42,402 nucleotides of DNA from Lachnospiraceae bacterium OF09-6 (GTDB taxonomy: Bacteria > Bacillota > Clostridia > Lachnospirales > Lachnospiraceae), in the NCBI GenBank assembly GCA_003435055.1, contig QUMM01000029.1:1-42402 (forward strand), written 5' to 3'. The position numbers and the translations under genes were made by a program. Below the pieces are notes generated by a model, which had not been told where the DNA came from, did not search any database, and saw only the letters and a program-made list of their open reading frames with translations. Positions 1 through 8,960 of this stretch are shown piece after piece; position 1 is the stretch's first letter, and each line of letters begins with the position of its first letter.

Positions 1-36
1 AATCCCCCATCTGATATAGCCTCCGGCAGGATTGCA

Positions 37-107
37 GAGATGCGCAAAAGAAATATGTCATGCTTTGCATGACGCGCATCTCGCAGCAAGAATGCGAGGC
101 ATTCTTG
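37..107. repeat. Nested stem-loop element before the U32 gene
   Basis: Two adjacent hairpins. The first has outer arms GAGATGCGC (37-45) and GCGCATCTC (74-82) and an inner perfect stem GTCATGC (57-63)/GCATGAC (67-73) closed by TTT. The 3' arms are contiguous while the 5' arms are separated by 11 A/T-rich bases. The second is CAAGAATGC (87-95), loop GAG, GCATTCTTG (99-107). No T-tract follows, so a terminator is unlikely. It may be an interspersed repeat or a structured leader. Bases 1-127 show no convincing coding tail. Confidence 0.6.
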
Positions 108-127
108 AATAGAAAGGTACAACATAG

Positions 128-2520
128 ATGAAGGTAGAATTACTGGCGCCTGCAGGTTCTTATGAGAGCATGATGGCAGCGTATAAGGCGGGGCTGATGC
201 AGTCTATATTGGCGGTACGAAGTTTGGCGCCAGAGCATTTGCAGATAATCTGGATACAGAGCGGATGAAGGAAGCAATCGACTATGCCCATCTCCGTGGA
301 AAGAAGCTATATCTGACAGTCAATACCCTGATCAAGGAAAAAGAGATAGAAGAGGTATATGAGTATCTGCTGCCTTTTTACCGTGAAGGTCTGGATGCGG
401 TGATTGTACAGGATTTTGGTGTGTTTCAGATGGTAAGGGAAGAATTCCCGGATATGGATCTTCATGCCAGTACGCAGATGACCGTGACAGGTGTCAGGGG
501 AGCAGCATGGCTGAAGGAGCGCGGAGCCTCCAGAGTGGTGACGGCCAGAGAACTCTCCATGGAAGAGATCCGCCGGATTCATCGGCAGGTACCGGTGGAG
601 ATAGAGAGTTTCGTTCATGGAGCCCTGTGCTTCTGTTATTCTGGTCAGTGCCTTTTAAGCAGTATGATCGGCGGGAGAAGCGGCAACCGGGGAAGATGTG
701 CGCAGCCATGTCGGCTTCCGTATCAGCTTTATGATGCGGATGGAAGACAGATTTCCAGAGAGGGACAGCCATTTCTGATGAGTCCGAAAGATATGTGCAC
801 CCTGGATCTGATCCCGGACCTGATCGAAAGTGGTGTGTATTCTTTTAAGATGGAAGGCCGCATGAAGAAGCCGGAATATACAGCTGGTATTACGGCTGTT
901 TACCGGAAATATATCGACCGTTATCTGCAGTATGGGAAAAAGGATTTTCAGGTTTCAGAGGAAGACCGTAGTATTCTGATGGATCTATATAACAGGGGTG
1001 GATTTTCCACCGGATATTACCGACAGCACAATGGACGGGATATGATGTCCATGGAACGGCCGAATCATTGGGGAACAGAAGCTGCAAAGCCTGTTTTTTC
1101 AGAAAAAGGAGTTCGCTGGAAGGCGCTGGAAGAACTGCACCCACAGGATGTACTGGAGCTTCGCAGCAGAAAAGAGGAAAAGACAGAAGTGACTCTGACT
1201 ACAAGAGTGACAAAAGGAGCAGTATTTTCTATAAAGACAGGAAAAGTAAAGCTGGATAAATCAGCACTGTTCTACCGTACGAGAAATGAGCAGCTTCTTC
1301 GGAGCCTGAAAAAAGAATATTTGGATACCCCTTATAAAGTAGAGGCCGATGGGGTATTACTACTGAAAAAAGGACAACCGGCACAGCTGGAGATTCGCTG
1401 CCAGGGACAGAAAATCACAGTTACCGGTCAGCAGATACAGGCGGCACAGAAGCGCCCGGTGACGGAAGAGGAAGTGCGGCGCCAGATCAGTAAGCTGGGA
1501 CAGACGGATTTTCAGTGGAAGAATCTGGAGATTCATCTGGATGAGTCTGTTTTTGTGCCAATACAGGAATTAAATGAACTGCGAAGACGGGCCATAGAAG
1601 AATTGCGACAGCAGATGCTGGGCGTATATTTCCGCAAGGAGCAGAAAGCGCTGCCAGTCTGTGAAGATGCAGAATACAGCCAGGTGGCACCGTTTCTGAC
1701 CGCAGAGATTCAGACGGAAGAACAGCTTGGGGAAGTGCTGCGTCAGGATGCAGTGACCCGGGTATGTATCAGCAGTATGCGTTATGACTCCCAAAAAGCA
1801 TTTCAGGAGTATGCAGCGTCAGATGCTGCCAGGTGTCATGAACAGAGTATACAGTGCTGGTATGTGATGCCATGGATTTTCCGGGAAGAAAGCAGAAACT
1901 ATTTCCGTCAGGAAAAAGAGATGATGTCGATATTGGAGCAATTTGACGGTCTTCTGATCAAAAATCTGGAAGAGATGGAATATTTACAGGATATGGGGTA
2001 TCGTGGTAAAATAGCGCTGGATGCCAATCTGTATATCTGGAACAGCAGAGCCATGCGTTTCTGGAAAAAGGAGAATATTGACTGGATCACACTGCCGGAA
2101 GAACTGACGGATCAGGAGCTTCGACAGGTGCAGGGGGGAATGCCCGGGGAAATGATCGTGTACGGATATACGCCTCTTATGGTGACTGCACAGTGCTTTC
2201 AGAAGAATACCACAGGCTGCCGGAAGATGCGGAAGACTCTGCAGCTGAAGGATCGTAAAAATAAGTATTTTACCGTGAAGAATGACTGCAGTTTCTGTTA
2301 TAATGTGCTTTACAACAGCGCAGCGACCGAACTGGCCGATCTGGAAAAAACAGTAGCGGCGATTCATCCGGCGTCTTACCGTCTGAGTTTTACCACAGAG
2401 TCAGCCGCACAGGTAAGAGAAGTATGTCAGCGATACAGAGAGGCATTGATCGAACACAGAGAAGTGAAAGTACCGGGAGATGAATTCACACGGGGACATT
2501 TGAAACGAGGCGTGGAATAA
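128..2520 (+). CDS. U32 family peptidase / RlhA-like protein (one-base frameshift near 190-193)
   Basis: Peptidase family U32, related to E. coli YhbU/RlhA; RlhA acts in 23S rRNA cytidine hydroxylation, other members are called collagenase-like proteases, and the substrate here is unknown. The family signature is clear: SFVHGALCFCYSGQC followed by the Cys-rich GRCAQPC segment. The natural start is ATG 128 (MKVELLAPAGSYESMMAAYKAG), but the frame breaks at the G run 190-193. One more G would read AGADAVYIGGTKFGARAFADN and join the long frame that is open from 265. The restored protein has 797 residues, consistent with the long clostridial form with a C-terminal extension. A start at 265 would remove the conserved N-terminal strand. 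A GTG-started ftsW-like gene follows 12 bases later, probably in one operon. Confidence 0.9.
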
Positions 2521-2532
2521 AGGGGAGATAAC

Positions 2533-3900
2533 GTGGTTAGTTTAATTATTCAGTTTTCAAGATATGCGATACTGATTCTGATGGCGATCTATACTATGCA
2601 GAGCTATATCGTTTTCAGTAAGAATGATGAAGATGACAAAGACTTCCTGTTTATCAGACAGAATCTGATGATGTTCATGATACATTTTATCGCATTTATG
2701 ATCATGTATCTGAAAAAAGGAGATCTGAATCTGATGTTCCTCTATGGGGCACAGTTCATCTATCTTGCGGCAACGCTGGTATTTTTCCGGAATCTGTATC
2801 CGAGAGCATCCAAGCTGGTAGTCAATCATATGTGTATGCTGATTACCATTGGATTTATTATGATTACAAGGCTGTCTTTCGATGAAGGTGTGAAACAGTT
2901 TAAGATCGTGATTATTTCGACTGTGGTCGCACTATTGATCCCGGCGATTATCCGTAAAGTACGGGTTCTGACCAAATGGACCTGGCTGTATGCCATCATC
3001 GGTATCGGCGGTCTGGGTGTGGTTGCAGTGGCAGCACAGACCACATATGGGGCCAAGCTGGGATTCGTGATTGGTGGCATCAGTGTACAGCCATCGGAGT
3101 TTATAAAGATTATTTTTGTTTTCTGCATTGCCGGTATGCTGGGAAATGCAAAGAATTTTAAAGATATTGTGATTGCTACAGTCGTGGCGGCATTACATGT
3201 GCTGATTCTGGTCTATTCTACTGACCTGGGAAGCGCACTGATCTATTTTGTGACCTATCTGGTCATGCTGTATGTGGCCACCAGAAAGATGCTCTATGCG
3301 CTGGCCGGGGTGGCAGCCGGATCGGTGGCTGCGGTAGGAGCCTATCACCTCTTTGCCCATATCCGGGAACGAGTAGAGATCTGGCAGAATCCATTTGCGG
3401 ATTATTCCGGAAGTGGCTATCAGGTGGCACAGTCACTTTTTGCCATGGCAGCAGGAGGCTGGCTTGGAACCGGTATCATGAATGGTACACCGGACAGCAT
3501 TCCACTGGTGGAGATGGACTTTATGTTCTCAGCCATCACAGAAGAACTAGGTGGCCTGTTTGCCATTTGCGTGATTCTGGTATGTATGAGCTGTTATATT
3601 ATGTTCGTGAACATTGCCATGCGGCTTTCCAACCGATTCTACCGTCTGGTAGCACTGGGACTGGGAACCATGTATGCCGTTCAGGTGTTCCTGACGGTAG
3701 GCGGTGCCATGAAGTTCATTCCGATGACCGGAGTGACCCTTCCGCTGGTTAGCTACGGCGGAAGTTCTATGCTGAGTACCGTCATGATGTTTGCAATTAT
3801 TCAGGGACTGTATATTCTTCGGGAAGATGAGGAGGAACAAATTGAGAGATTCAGAGAAGAAAGAGAATGGCAGATGGGACAGGGAAGAATCTACCGATAA
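2533..3900 (+). CDS. FtsW/RodA/SpoVE family SEDS peptidoglycan glycosyltransferase
   Basis: Polytopic membrane protein of 455 residues with about ten hydrophobic segments. SEDS proteins polymerise lipid II into glycan strands and work with a class B PBP. Diagnostic segments are STDLGSALIYF, which carries the catalytic-type Asp in the large loop, and the C-terminal PLVSYGGSS. The start is GTG 2533 behind AGGGGAGATA. The following PBP gene overlaps its 3' end, so the two are a translationally coupled SEDS-bPBP pair. Whether it serves division (FtsW), elongation (RodA) or sporulation (SpoVE) cannot be decided from sequence; the PbpA-like partner resembles actinobacterial RodA-PbpA pairs. Confidence 0.93.
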   Translation: MVSLIIQFSRYAILILMAIYTMQSYIVFSKNDEDDKDFLFIRQNLMMFMIHFIAFMIMYLKKGDLNLMFLYGAQFIYLAATLVFFRNLYPRASKLVVNHMCMLITIGFIMITRLSFDEGVKQFKIVIISTVVALLIPAIIRKVRVLTKWTWLYAIIGIGGLGVVAVAAQTTYGAKLGFVIGGISVQPSEFIKIIFVFCIAGMLGNAKNFKDIVIATVVAALHVLILVYSTDLGSALIYFVTYLVMLYVATRKMLYALAGVAAGSVAAVGAYHLFAHIRERVEIWQNPFADYSGSGYQVAQSLFAMAAGGWLGTGIMNGTPDSIPLVEMDFMFSAITEELGGLFAICVILVCMSCYIMFVNIAMRLSNRFYRLVALGLGTMYAVQVFLTVGGAMKFIPMTGVTLPLVSYGGSSMLSTVMMFAIIQGLYILREDEEEQIERFREEREWQMGQGRIYR

Positions 3901-5476
3901 GACTATTGACATTCCATCCTTTGTAAACGGGGCTTCTTCAGAGAATATGGAACAGAATTTTGAACAGAACTTCTGTGAAGAAGAGCCACAACGGGAAGAG
4001 AAGAAGAAAAAGACCGCTGAAAAACATGTGCCAAAGAAAGTAAGAAATAAGGCATATATCAAAATGGCCTATCTGTTTTCTACCATGTTTCTTGCCCTTG
4101 TGGGCTATCTGGTCTACTTTAATGTAAAACTGACAGATGATGTGAAGCGCAATCCGAACAATACCAAGGGAGATGCCCAGGAGGCCTATGTGGTTCGTGG
4201 AACGATCTATTCTTCTGATGGAGAGGTGCTGGCTGGTACCAATGTGGCAGATGATAATACAGAGACCCGTGTATATCCATGGCGAAATGTATTTGCCCAT
4301 GTGGTGGGTTATACAGTAAACGGAAAGTCTGGTCTGGAGGCAATCTATAATAATGATCTGATGACCTCCAATGCATCTATTCAGGATCAGGTGGGCAGTG
4401 AAAAGAACAATGAAAAGCTGCGGGGAGACAGTCTGGTACTGACCCTGGACAGCCGGCTTCAGCAGGCAGCTTACAATGCGCTGGGGGCCTATAAAGGGGC
4501 AGTGGTCGTTATGGAACCATCTACCGGAAAGATACTGGCCATGGTATCCAAGCCAGATTTTGATCCGAATGATATGGAGAACCAGTGGGAGATACTGAAT
4601 GCAGATGATTCAGAAAGCCCACTGCTGAATCGTGCGACACAAGGACTGTATCCTCCGGGATCTACCTTTAAGATTCTGACGACGCTGGAATTTATGAGGG
4701 AATACCCGAATGATTACAGAAATTATACTTATGACTGCCAGGGCAGCATGACTCAGTCAGATGTGACCATCAAGTGTTATGACTATGAAGTGCATGGATT
4801 TGAAGACCTGCAGGGCTCATTCCAGCATTCCTGCAATACCTCTTTTGCAAATATCGGATTGCAGCTGGATAATGACAAGTTTGCCGAGCTTTGCAAGGAA
4901 GAGATGTTTAATGGCAAGCTTCCGACGGTATTGCCGTACAGCAGCAGTCAGTTCTCACTGAACGGAAATTCTTCAGTGGGTGAGACCATGCAGACAGCGA
5001 TTGGACAGGGAGATACACTGGTATCACCGTTCCATATGGCACTGATTGTTTCTGCAGTTGCCAATGATGGTGTGCTGATGACTCCATACTTTGTAGATCA
5101 TATTGAGAACTCAGATGGAATCGAAGTCAGTGAAACGAAAACGATGGAATATAAGAAACTGATGAATTCCGATGAGGCACAGATACTGAGCAGTTATATG
5201 CAGAGCGTAGTAGAAGGCGGAACTGCGACATCGTTAAGTGGACTTGGATATACGGTAGCCGGTAAAACCGGTTCTGCAGAATATGAGATCAATGGAAATA
5301 CCGGATCGGAGGCAAATTTCTCCACTCATTCCTGGTTCGTGGGATTTTCCAATGTAGAGGATCCGGATATTGTAGTCAGCGTTATAGCAGAAGATGGTGG
5401 AACCGGCAGCTCGGCTGCAGTACCGATTGCCCGGGAGGTCTTCAATACCTATTATAATTCTGTAAAGACATATTAA
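3842..5476 (+). CDS. Class B penicillin-binding protein (transpeptidase, PbpA/FtsI type)
   Basis: Cross-links peptidoglycan made by the SEDS partner. From the proposed TTG start at 3842, which follows AGGAGG by six bases, the protein has 544 residues. It has a charged cytoplasmic tail of about 70 residues, one membrane span (YLFSTMFLALVGYLVYF), a short PbpA-like N-terminal domain and a transpeptidase domain. Active-site motifs are PPGSTFK (nucleophile near residue 274), SCN and AGKTGSAE. An in-frame ATG at 3827 is an alternative with a poorer ribosome site. The gene begins inside the last 59 bases of the ftsW-like gene. A consensus-like promoter follows, so the operon probably ends here, although no hairpin terminator is visible. 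Confidence 0.92.
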   Translation: MRDSEKKENGRWDREESTDKTIDIPSFVNGASSENMEQNFEQNFCEEEPQREEKKKKTAEKHVPKKVRNKAYIKMAYLFSTMFLALVGYLVYFNVKLTDDVKRNPNNTKGDAQEAYVVRGTIYSSDGEVLAGTNVADDNTETRVYPWRNVFAHVVGYTVNGKSGLEAIYNNDLMTSNASIQDQVGSEKNNEKLRGDSLVLTLDSRLQQAAYNALGAYKGAVVVMEPSTGKILAMVSKPDFDPNDMENQWEILNADDSESPLLNRATQGLYPPGSTFKILTTLEFMREYPNDYRNYTYDCQGSMTQSDVTIKCYDYEVHGFEDLQGSFQHSCNTSFANIGLQLDNDKFAELCKEEMFNGKLPTVLPYSSSQFSLNGNSSVGETMQTAIGQGDTLVSPFHMALIVSAVANDGVLMTPYFVDHIENSDGIEVSETKTMEYKKLMNSDEAQILSSYMQSVVEGGTATSLSGLGYTVAGKTGSAEYEINGNTGSEANFSTHSWFVGFSNVEDPDIVVSVIAEDGGTGSSAAVPIAREVFNTYYNSVKTY

Positions 5477-5484
5477 GAAAAAAG

Positions 5485-5513
5485 TTGCGGATTTAAAAAA
5501 ATAGCTGTATACT
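5485..5513 (+). promoter_or_regulatory. Sigma-A type promoter for the Nudix gene
   Basis: TTGCGG (5485-5490), 17-base spacer, TATACT (5508-5513), about 44 bases before the Nudix start. The same -35/-10 pair and spacing recur at 33095-33123. Confidence 0.7.
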
Positions 5514-5556
5514 AATACCATGTTTAGAAAACACAACGCAAACAGGAGGAATTGCA

Positions 5557-6000
5557 ATGATTGAGGCAACGAGCTGTGGCGGGGTGGTAATATTTCGAGG
5601 CAAGATCCTTTTGCTGTTCAAGAGCTACAAGAATAAGTATGAAGGATGGGTTTTGCCAAAGGGTACCGTAGAACCAGGTGAGGAGTATACGGAGACAGCG
5701 CTGAGAGAGGTGCTGGAAGAGACCGGCGCAAAGGCTTCTATCGTGAAGTATATCGGAAAAAGCCAGTATTCTTTTAATGTGCCGGAAGATGTGGTGGAAA
5801 AAGATGTCCACTGGTATCTCATGCGCTCTGAGAGTTATTACAGTAAACCACAACGCGAGGAACATTTTATTGATTCAGGGTACTACAAGTACCATGAAGC
5901 GTATCACCTTTTGAAATTTGCTAATGAGAGGACGATGCTGGAGAGAGCATACGAGGAATATCTGAACTTAAAAAAAGGCAAATTTATGGGGCGGAAGTAA
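5557..6000 (+). CDS. Nudix hydrolase (Ap4A/NTP pyrophosphohydrolase type)
   Basis: Small Nudix enzyme of 147 residues that would cleave a nucleoside diphosphate linked to another group. The Nudix box is complete and canonical (GTVEPGEEYTETALREV followed by LEETGA), with the Glu residues that bind Mg2+. The LPKGTVEPGE lead-in resembles the diadenosine polyphosphate hydrolase branch, but substrate cannot be read from sequence. The start is ATG 5557 behind ACAGGAGGAATTGCA, and it has its own promoter. Confidence 0.9.
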   Translation: MIEATSCGGVVIFRGKILLLFKSYKNKYEGWVLPKGTVEPGEEYTETALREVLEETGAKASIVKYIGKSQYSFNVPEDVVEKDVHWYLMRSESYYSKPQREEHFIDSGYYKYHEAYHLLKFANERTMLERAYEEYLNLKKGKFMGRK

Positions 6001-6016
6001 AAAGTATTTCAAGGGG

Positions 6017-6045
6017 AAAGACTGATGAGAGCTTCATCGGTCTTT
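6017..6045 (+). terminator. Hairpin after the Nudix gene, weak terminator candidate
   Basis: Stem AAAGACTGATGA/TCATCGGTCTTT (12 pairs, one G-T) with a 5-base loop. Only three T end the stem and the following sequence is CTGACTATA, so termination would be inefficient. Confidence 0.4.
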
Positions 6046-6067
6046 CTGACTATAGAGGGGACGGCTG

Positions 6068-6469
6068 ATGGATTGGTACACCGGACTATATGTAAGTGAT
6101 GATTTAAAAGAAAAAAAGGACAAAATCATAGACAAGATCGAACATGGTGCGGGAACTCCGGGCGTATATCTGATCACATTACCTTCCAATGAGAAGAATC
6201 TGCTGGACATCCTGTCTGCAGATCAGCTGCTCTGGCCGGTGATGCACCGCCTTTGCCCGGTGATTGTAGGAATGACCCATTCCTATGACGAGGCCACAGA
6301 GATGGCTGCAGCTATGATTCTGGATGCTCACAAGGAAGTCGGAGCTTTTCGGGTAGAGCCATATCTGAGAAACAGGCTAAGGCCGAATGAAGACTTTGCC
6401 ATTCATTATCCAATAAGAAAAAGAAAGCCCCTGTGGCGGATGCCATTTCAAAGAAAAAGAAATGTGTAA
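6068..6469 (+). CDS. Conserved-looking hypothetical protein, 133 aa
   Basis: I do not recognise this family. The protein is soluble and acidic-to-neutral in its N-terminal two thirds, with a helix-rich central part (YDEATEMAAAMILDAHKEVG), and ends in a very basic tail (IRKRKPLWRMPFQRKRNV) that could touch nucleic acid or the membrane surface. The start ATG 6068 follows AGAGGGGACGGCTG. It lies ten bases before the DUF2953 gene and so is probably cotranscribed with the ytfI-ytfJ pair. No frameshift or odd composition is seen. Confidence 0.75.
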   Translation: MDWYTGLYVSDDLKEKKDKIIDKIEHGAGTPGVYLITLPSNEKNLLDILSADQLLWPVMHRLCPVIVGMTHSYDEATEMAAAMILDAHKEVGAFRVEPYLRNRLRPNEDFAIHYPIRKRKPLWRMPFQRKRNV

Positions 6470-6478
6470 AGGAACGAT

Positions 6479-7483
6479 ATGTTGCATATTTTATTATTCA
6501 TATTAAAAATAATTGGAATTCTGCTGCTGTCCATATTGGGCCTGATCCTGCTGATACTGGCGCTGGTGCTTCTGGTACCCGTTCGATACAGAGCCGGGTT
6601 CCGGATGAGAACGATAGCAGATTATTCGGCAGATGGAAAAGTGTCCTGGCTTTTTGAATTGATCTGTCTGACGGGTGGCTATGATGGCGAGCAGGTGAAG
6701 CTGGATATTCGTATCTTTGGACATTCTTTGCTGCACAAAAAGCCTGAGAAGCAGAAAAAGAGACGGAAGAAGCCACCGCAGAGACAGACCGGAGAGCAAC
6801 CGGCTGTCAGAGAAATAAAAGAAAAAAAAGAGAATATAGAGCCAGAGAATACGGAATGTATGCCGCTCGTTGAGCAGGCAGGGCCAAAACAAGATGAAAA
6901 AACATCTGTACAAGAAATAAGTGATACAGAAGATGGAGCAACAGACGCAGATGAAGCGGAACAGACATCAGGAACTCATGAGAAAAATCATATCTGGCAG
7001 AAACTGCGTAATGGATCTACACGGTTGAGCAGACTTCCATCACAGATCAGGCAGAAAGTCAGCAGTATTGGTCATACATGGAAGAATCTTTCAAAGCGCA
7101 AAGCTCACCTGCAGTCGACAGTTGAGAAATATCACAGTTTCTGGAACAGGACCTGCACGCAGGCGGCAAAGGACCATATTCTAAGAGAAGTGAAATATCT
7201 GCTGCGACATATATTGCCAGAGAAGCTGGAAGGTACCCTGACATTTGGATTTGAAGATCCTGCAACAACCGGACAGGTTTTGGGTATACTATGTGTGTTG
7301 GCGGTATTTACCGGAAATCATCTGGAAGTCAATGGGAATTTTGAAGAAAAAATGTTGGAAGGAGACGTGTCGATAAAAGGACATATACGACTGTGCCATA
7401 TAGCAAAGTCTGCGATCGGTCTTCTGACAGATAAGAATATTCGTAAGACCATAAAAGGGTATCAGAGTTACAGACAAATTTGA
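6479..7483 (+). CDS. DUF2953 domain protein (YtfI-like)
   Basis: Membrane-anchored protein of 334 residues. One long N-terminal hydrophobic segment (about residues 3-33) is followed by a highly charged, low-complexity linker rich in Lys, Glu and Gln (roughly residues 80-170). The C-terminal DUF2953 region contains GTLTFGFEDPATTGQVLG and GNFEEKMLEGDVSIKG. B. subtilis YtfI is encoded next to the spore germination protein YtfJ, and the same order occurs here. Biochemical function is unknown; the pairing suggests a sporulation or germination role. The variable charged linker is longer than the B. subtilis form. Confidence 0.85.
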   Translation: MLHILLFILKIIGILLLSILGLILLILALVLLVPVRYRAGFRMRTIADYSADGKVSWLFELICLTGGYDGEQVKLDIRIFGHSLLHKKPEKQKKRRKKPPQRQTGEQPAVREIKEKKENIEPENTECMPLVEQAGPKQDEKTSVQEISDTEDGATDADEAEQTSGTHEKNHIWQKLRNGSTRLSRLPSQIRQKVSSIGHTWKNLSKRKAHLQSTVEKYHSFWNRTCTQAAKDHILREVKYLLRHILPEKLEGTLTFGFEDPATTGQVLGILCVLAVFTGNHLEVNGNFEEKMLEGDVSIKGHIRLCHIAKSAIGLLTDKNIRKTIKGYQSYRQI

Positions 7484-7519
7484 AAAATAAAAGTACAGGG
7501 ATTGGAAAGGAGAATACAC

Positions 7520-7936
7520 ATGGCATCAGAAAACAATTTTCAGTCAAAGGTAGAATCATTATTTAAAGGAATGGATGGGTATATTCATTCCAAGACAGTC
7601 GTAGGAGATGCAATCACCGTAGGTGATACCATTATTCTGCCACTGATTGATGTATCTTTCGGGGTGGCAGCCGGAGCACTGGAAGGAAAAGATAACAATA
7701 AAATAAAGAATAATGGTGGAGGAGGAATGGGCTGCAAGATGACTCCAAGCGCAGTGCTGGTTATTCAGAATGGAAACACTAAGCTGGTAAATATCAAGAA
7801 TCAGGATGGCCTGACCAAAGTGCTTGATATGGTGCCAGACTTTGTGAACCGTTTTACATCGGGTGGCGGTAATGCAGCGGCAGATGCGGTAAAAGAAGCT
7901 GAAGCAGTGCAGACGGCAGAGAAAAAAGAAGAGTAA
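7520..7936 (+). CDS. ytfJ: GerW family sporulation protein YtfJ
   Basis: Spore protein of 138 residues from ATG 7520, chosen over an upstream in-frame ATG at 7502 because AAAGGAGA sits correctly before it. Family features are the N-terminal VESLFKGMDGYIHSKTVVG, the central VIPLIDVSFG-type strand (seen as ILPLIDVSFGVAAGA) and the glycine-rich NNGGGGMGCKMTPSAVLVI. Homologues are needed for normal germination in Bacillus. The position directly after the DUF2953 gene matches ytfI-ytfJ synteny. A short inverted repeat CAGGGAT/ATCCCTG (7938-7960) lies just after the stop and lacks a T-tract. Confidence 0.93.
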   Translation: MASENNFQSKVESLFKGMDGYIHSKTVVGDAITVGDTIILPLIDVSFGVAAGALEGKDNNKIKNNGGGGMGCKMTPSAVLVIQNGNTKLVNIKNQDGLTKVLDMVPDFVNRFTSGGGNAAADAVKEAEAVQTAEKKEE

Positions 7937-8003
7937 ACAGGGATAGTAACAAAATCCCTGCAACAACATAAGATAACATAAGATAGAAAAAGGGAGTACC
8001 TTC

Positions 8004-8141
8004 ATGAAGCGTATTGCTGGATATACTTTATTCTGGATATCAGTGGGAATGCTGATAGCCTTACTGATTGCAAATACCTTCTGGAATGTACTCCTGATTT
8101 TTGTTTTATTACTGATTGGATATAATCTATTTGTATGCTGA
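8004..8141 (+). CDS. Small membrane protein, 45 aa
   Basis: Short open frame with a good ribosome site (AAAGGGAGTACCTTC) and ATG 8004. The product is almost entirely hydrophobic, with two likely membrane segments (TLFWISVGMLIALLIA and FWNVLLIFVLLLIGYNLFV), a positive N-terminus (MKR) and a terminal Cys. It lies between ytfJ and the convergent rpmB terminator. Coding is supported by the site, the hydrophobic pattern and the exact fit of the gap. Function is unknown. Confidence 0.6.
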   Translation: MKRIAGYTLFWISVGMLIALLIANTFWNVLLIFVLLLIGYNLFVC

Positions 8142-8172
8142 AAAAGACTATACCCTGGAAATCCTATAAAAG

Positions 8173-8204
8173 TAAAAAAAAGAGCCGCCCTGCCGGCGAC
8201 TCTT
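8173..8204 (-). terminator. Intrinsic terminator of rpmB
   Basis: Read on the minus strand: AAGAGTCGCC, loop GGCAG-like, GGCGGCTCTT, then a run of T. The stem has ten pairs with one G-T. It also closes the convergent gene run from the left. Confidence 0.85.
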
Positions 8205-8219
8205 AAATCTGCTCTATCA

Positions 8220-8405
8220 TTAAGCTCTTTCAACTTTTCCAGATCTTAAGCAAGAAGTACATACATACATCTTCTTTGCAGCTCCGTTAACTTTAACACG
8301 AACGGATTTGATGTTGGATTTCCACATTTTATTAGATCTTCTATGGGAGTGGCTCACGTTGTTTCCGAAATGAGCGCCCTTATCACAAATTGCACATTTA
8401 GCCAT
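8220..8405 (-). CDS. rpmB: 50S ribosomal protein L28
   Basis: Component of the large ribosomal subunit, 61 residues. It has the zinc-ribbon form with CAIC near the N-terminus and CTSC near the C-terminus, and the conserved HSHRRSNKMWKSNI segment. The start is ATG 8405 behind AGGAGGTGCTGTC on the minus strand. It is transcribed away from yloU-fakA, an arrangement typical of Firmicutes. Its own terminator lies directly downstream. A zinc-binding L28 can imply a zinc-independent paralogue elsewhere, but none is in this window. Confidence 0.97.
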   Translation of the reverse strand: MAKCAICDKGAHFGNNVSHSHRRSNKMWKSNIKSVRVKVNGAAKKMYVCTSCLRSGKVERA

Positions 8406-8535
8406 GACAGCACCTCCTTATTACTTTTTCGTCCATACTTAACGTGTACGAACTGACAACAATCGTATTCTAACAGAAATAAATATATTTTGCAAGTAGA
8501 AATTGAAAAAAGATATTTCCTTTTTTACGAAAACT

Positions 8536-8544
8536 TGTTATACT
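8536..8544 (+). promoter_or_regulatory. Extended -10 promoter for yloU-fakA
   Basis: TGTTATACT (8536-8544) is an extended -10 box, 41 bases before the Asp23 start. The -35 region (TTTCCT at 17-base spacing) is poor, as expected when an extended -10 is used. Confidence 0.55.
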
Positions 8545-8585
8545 ATAAAACGAGTATCAAGGAAAATGATATCTGGAGGTAAAAT

Positions 8586-8945
8586 ATGAAGGGACGTATG
8601 AATAACGAACTTGGTTCGATTTCGATTGATTTAGATGTTATAGCGACCTATGCAGGCAGTGTGGCAGTAGAATGTTTCGGAATAGTTGGAATGGCTGCTT
8701 TCAGTATGAAGGACGGTCTTGTGAGATTGCTTAAGCGTGACAGCTTAAAACATGGAATCAATGTAACGATTGGGGAAGATAACCGGATTTCCCTTGATTT
8801 TCATGTGATTGTTTCATACGGAGTAAGTATCTCAGCAGTATGCGAGAACCTGATGGAGAATGTAAAGTATCGTATACAGGAATTCACAGGTATGGAGATT
8901 GATAAATTAAACATTTATGTAGATGGCGTAAGAGCAATTGATTAA
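8586..8945 (+). CDS. Asp23/Gls24 family protein (YloU)
   Basis: Protein of 119 residues in the Asp23/Gls24 (DUF322) family, envelope- or stress-associated proteins common next to fakA in Firmicutes. The typical pattern is present: ISIDLDVIATYAGSVAVECFGIVGM, then an amphipathic middle and VIVSYGVSISAVCENL before a C-terminal helix and VNIYVDGV-like strand. The start is ATG 8586 after GGAGGTAAAAT. It is fifteen bases from fakA and cotranscribed. Role in this organism is not established. Confidence 0.93.
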   Translation: MKGRMNNELGSISIDLDVIATYAGSVAVECFGIVGMAAFSMKDGLVRLLKRDSLKHGINVTIGEDNRISLDFHVIVSYGVSISAVCENLMENVKYRIQEFTGMEIDKLNIYVDGVRAID

Positions 8946-8960
8946 GGAGGACCGCAAGAA

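Noticed and set aside
1..127. 3' end of an upstream gene
   Set aside because: All three forward frames are short and the DNA is largely taken up by hairpins; no family resemblance.
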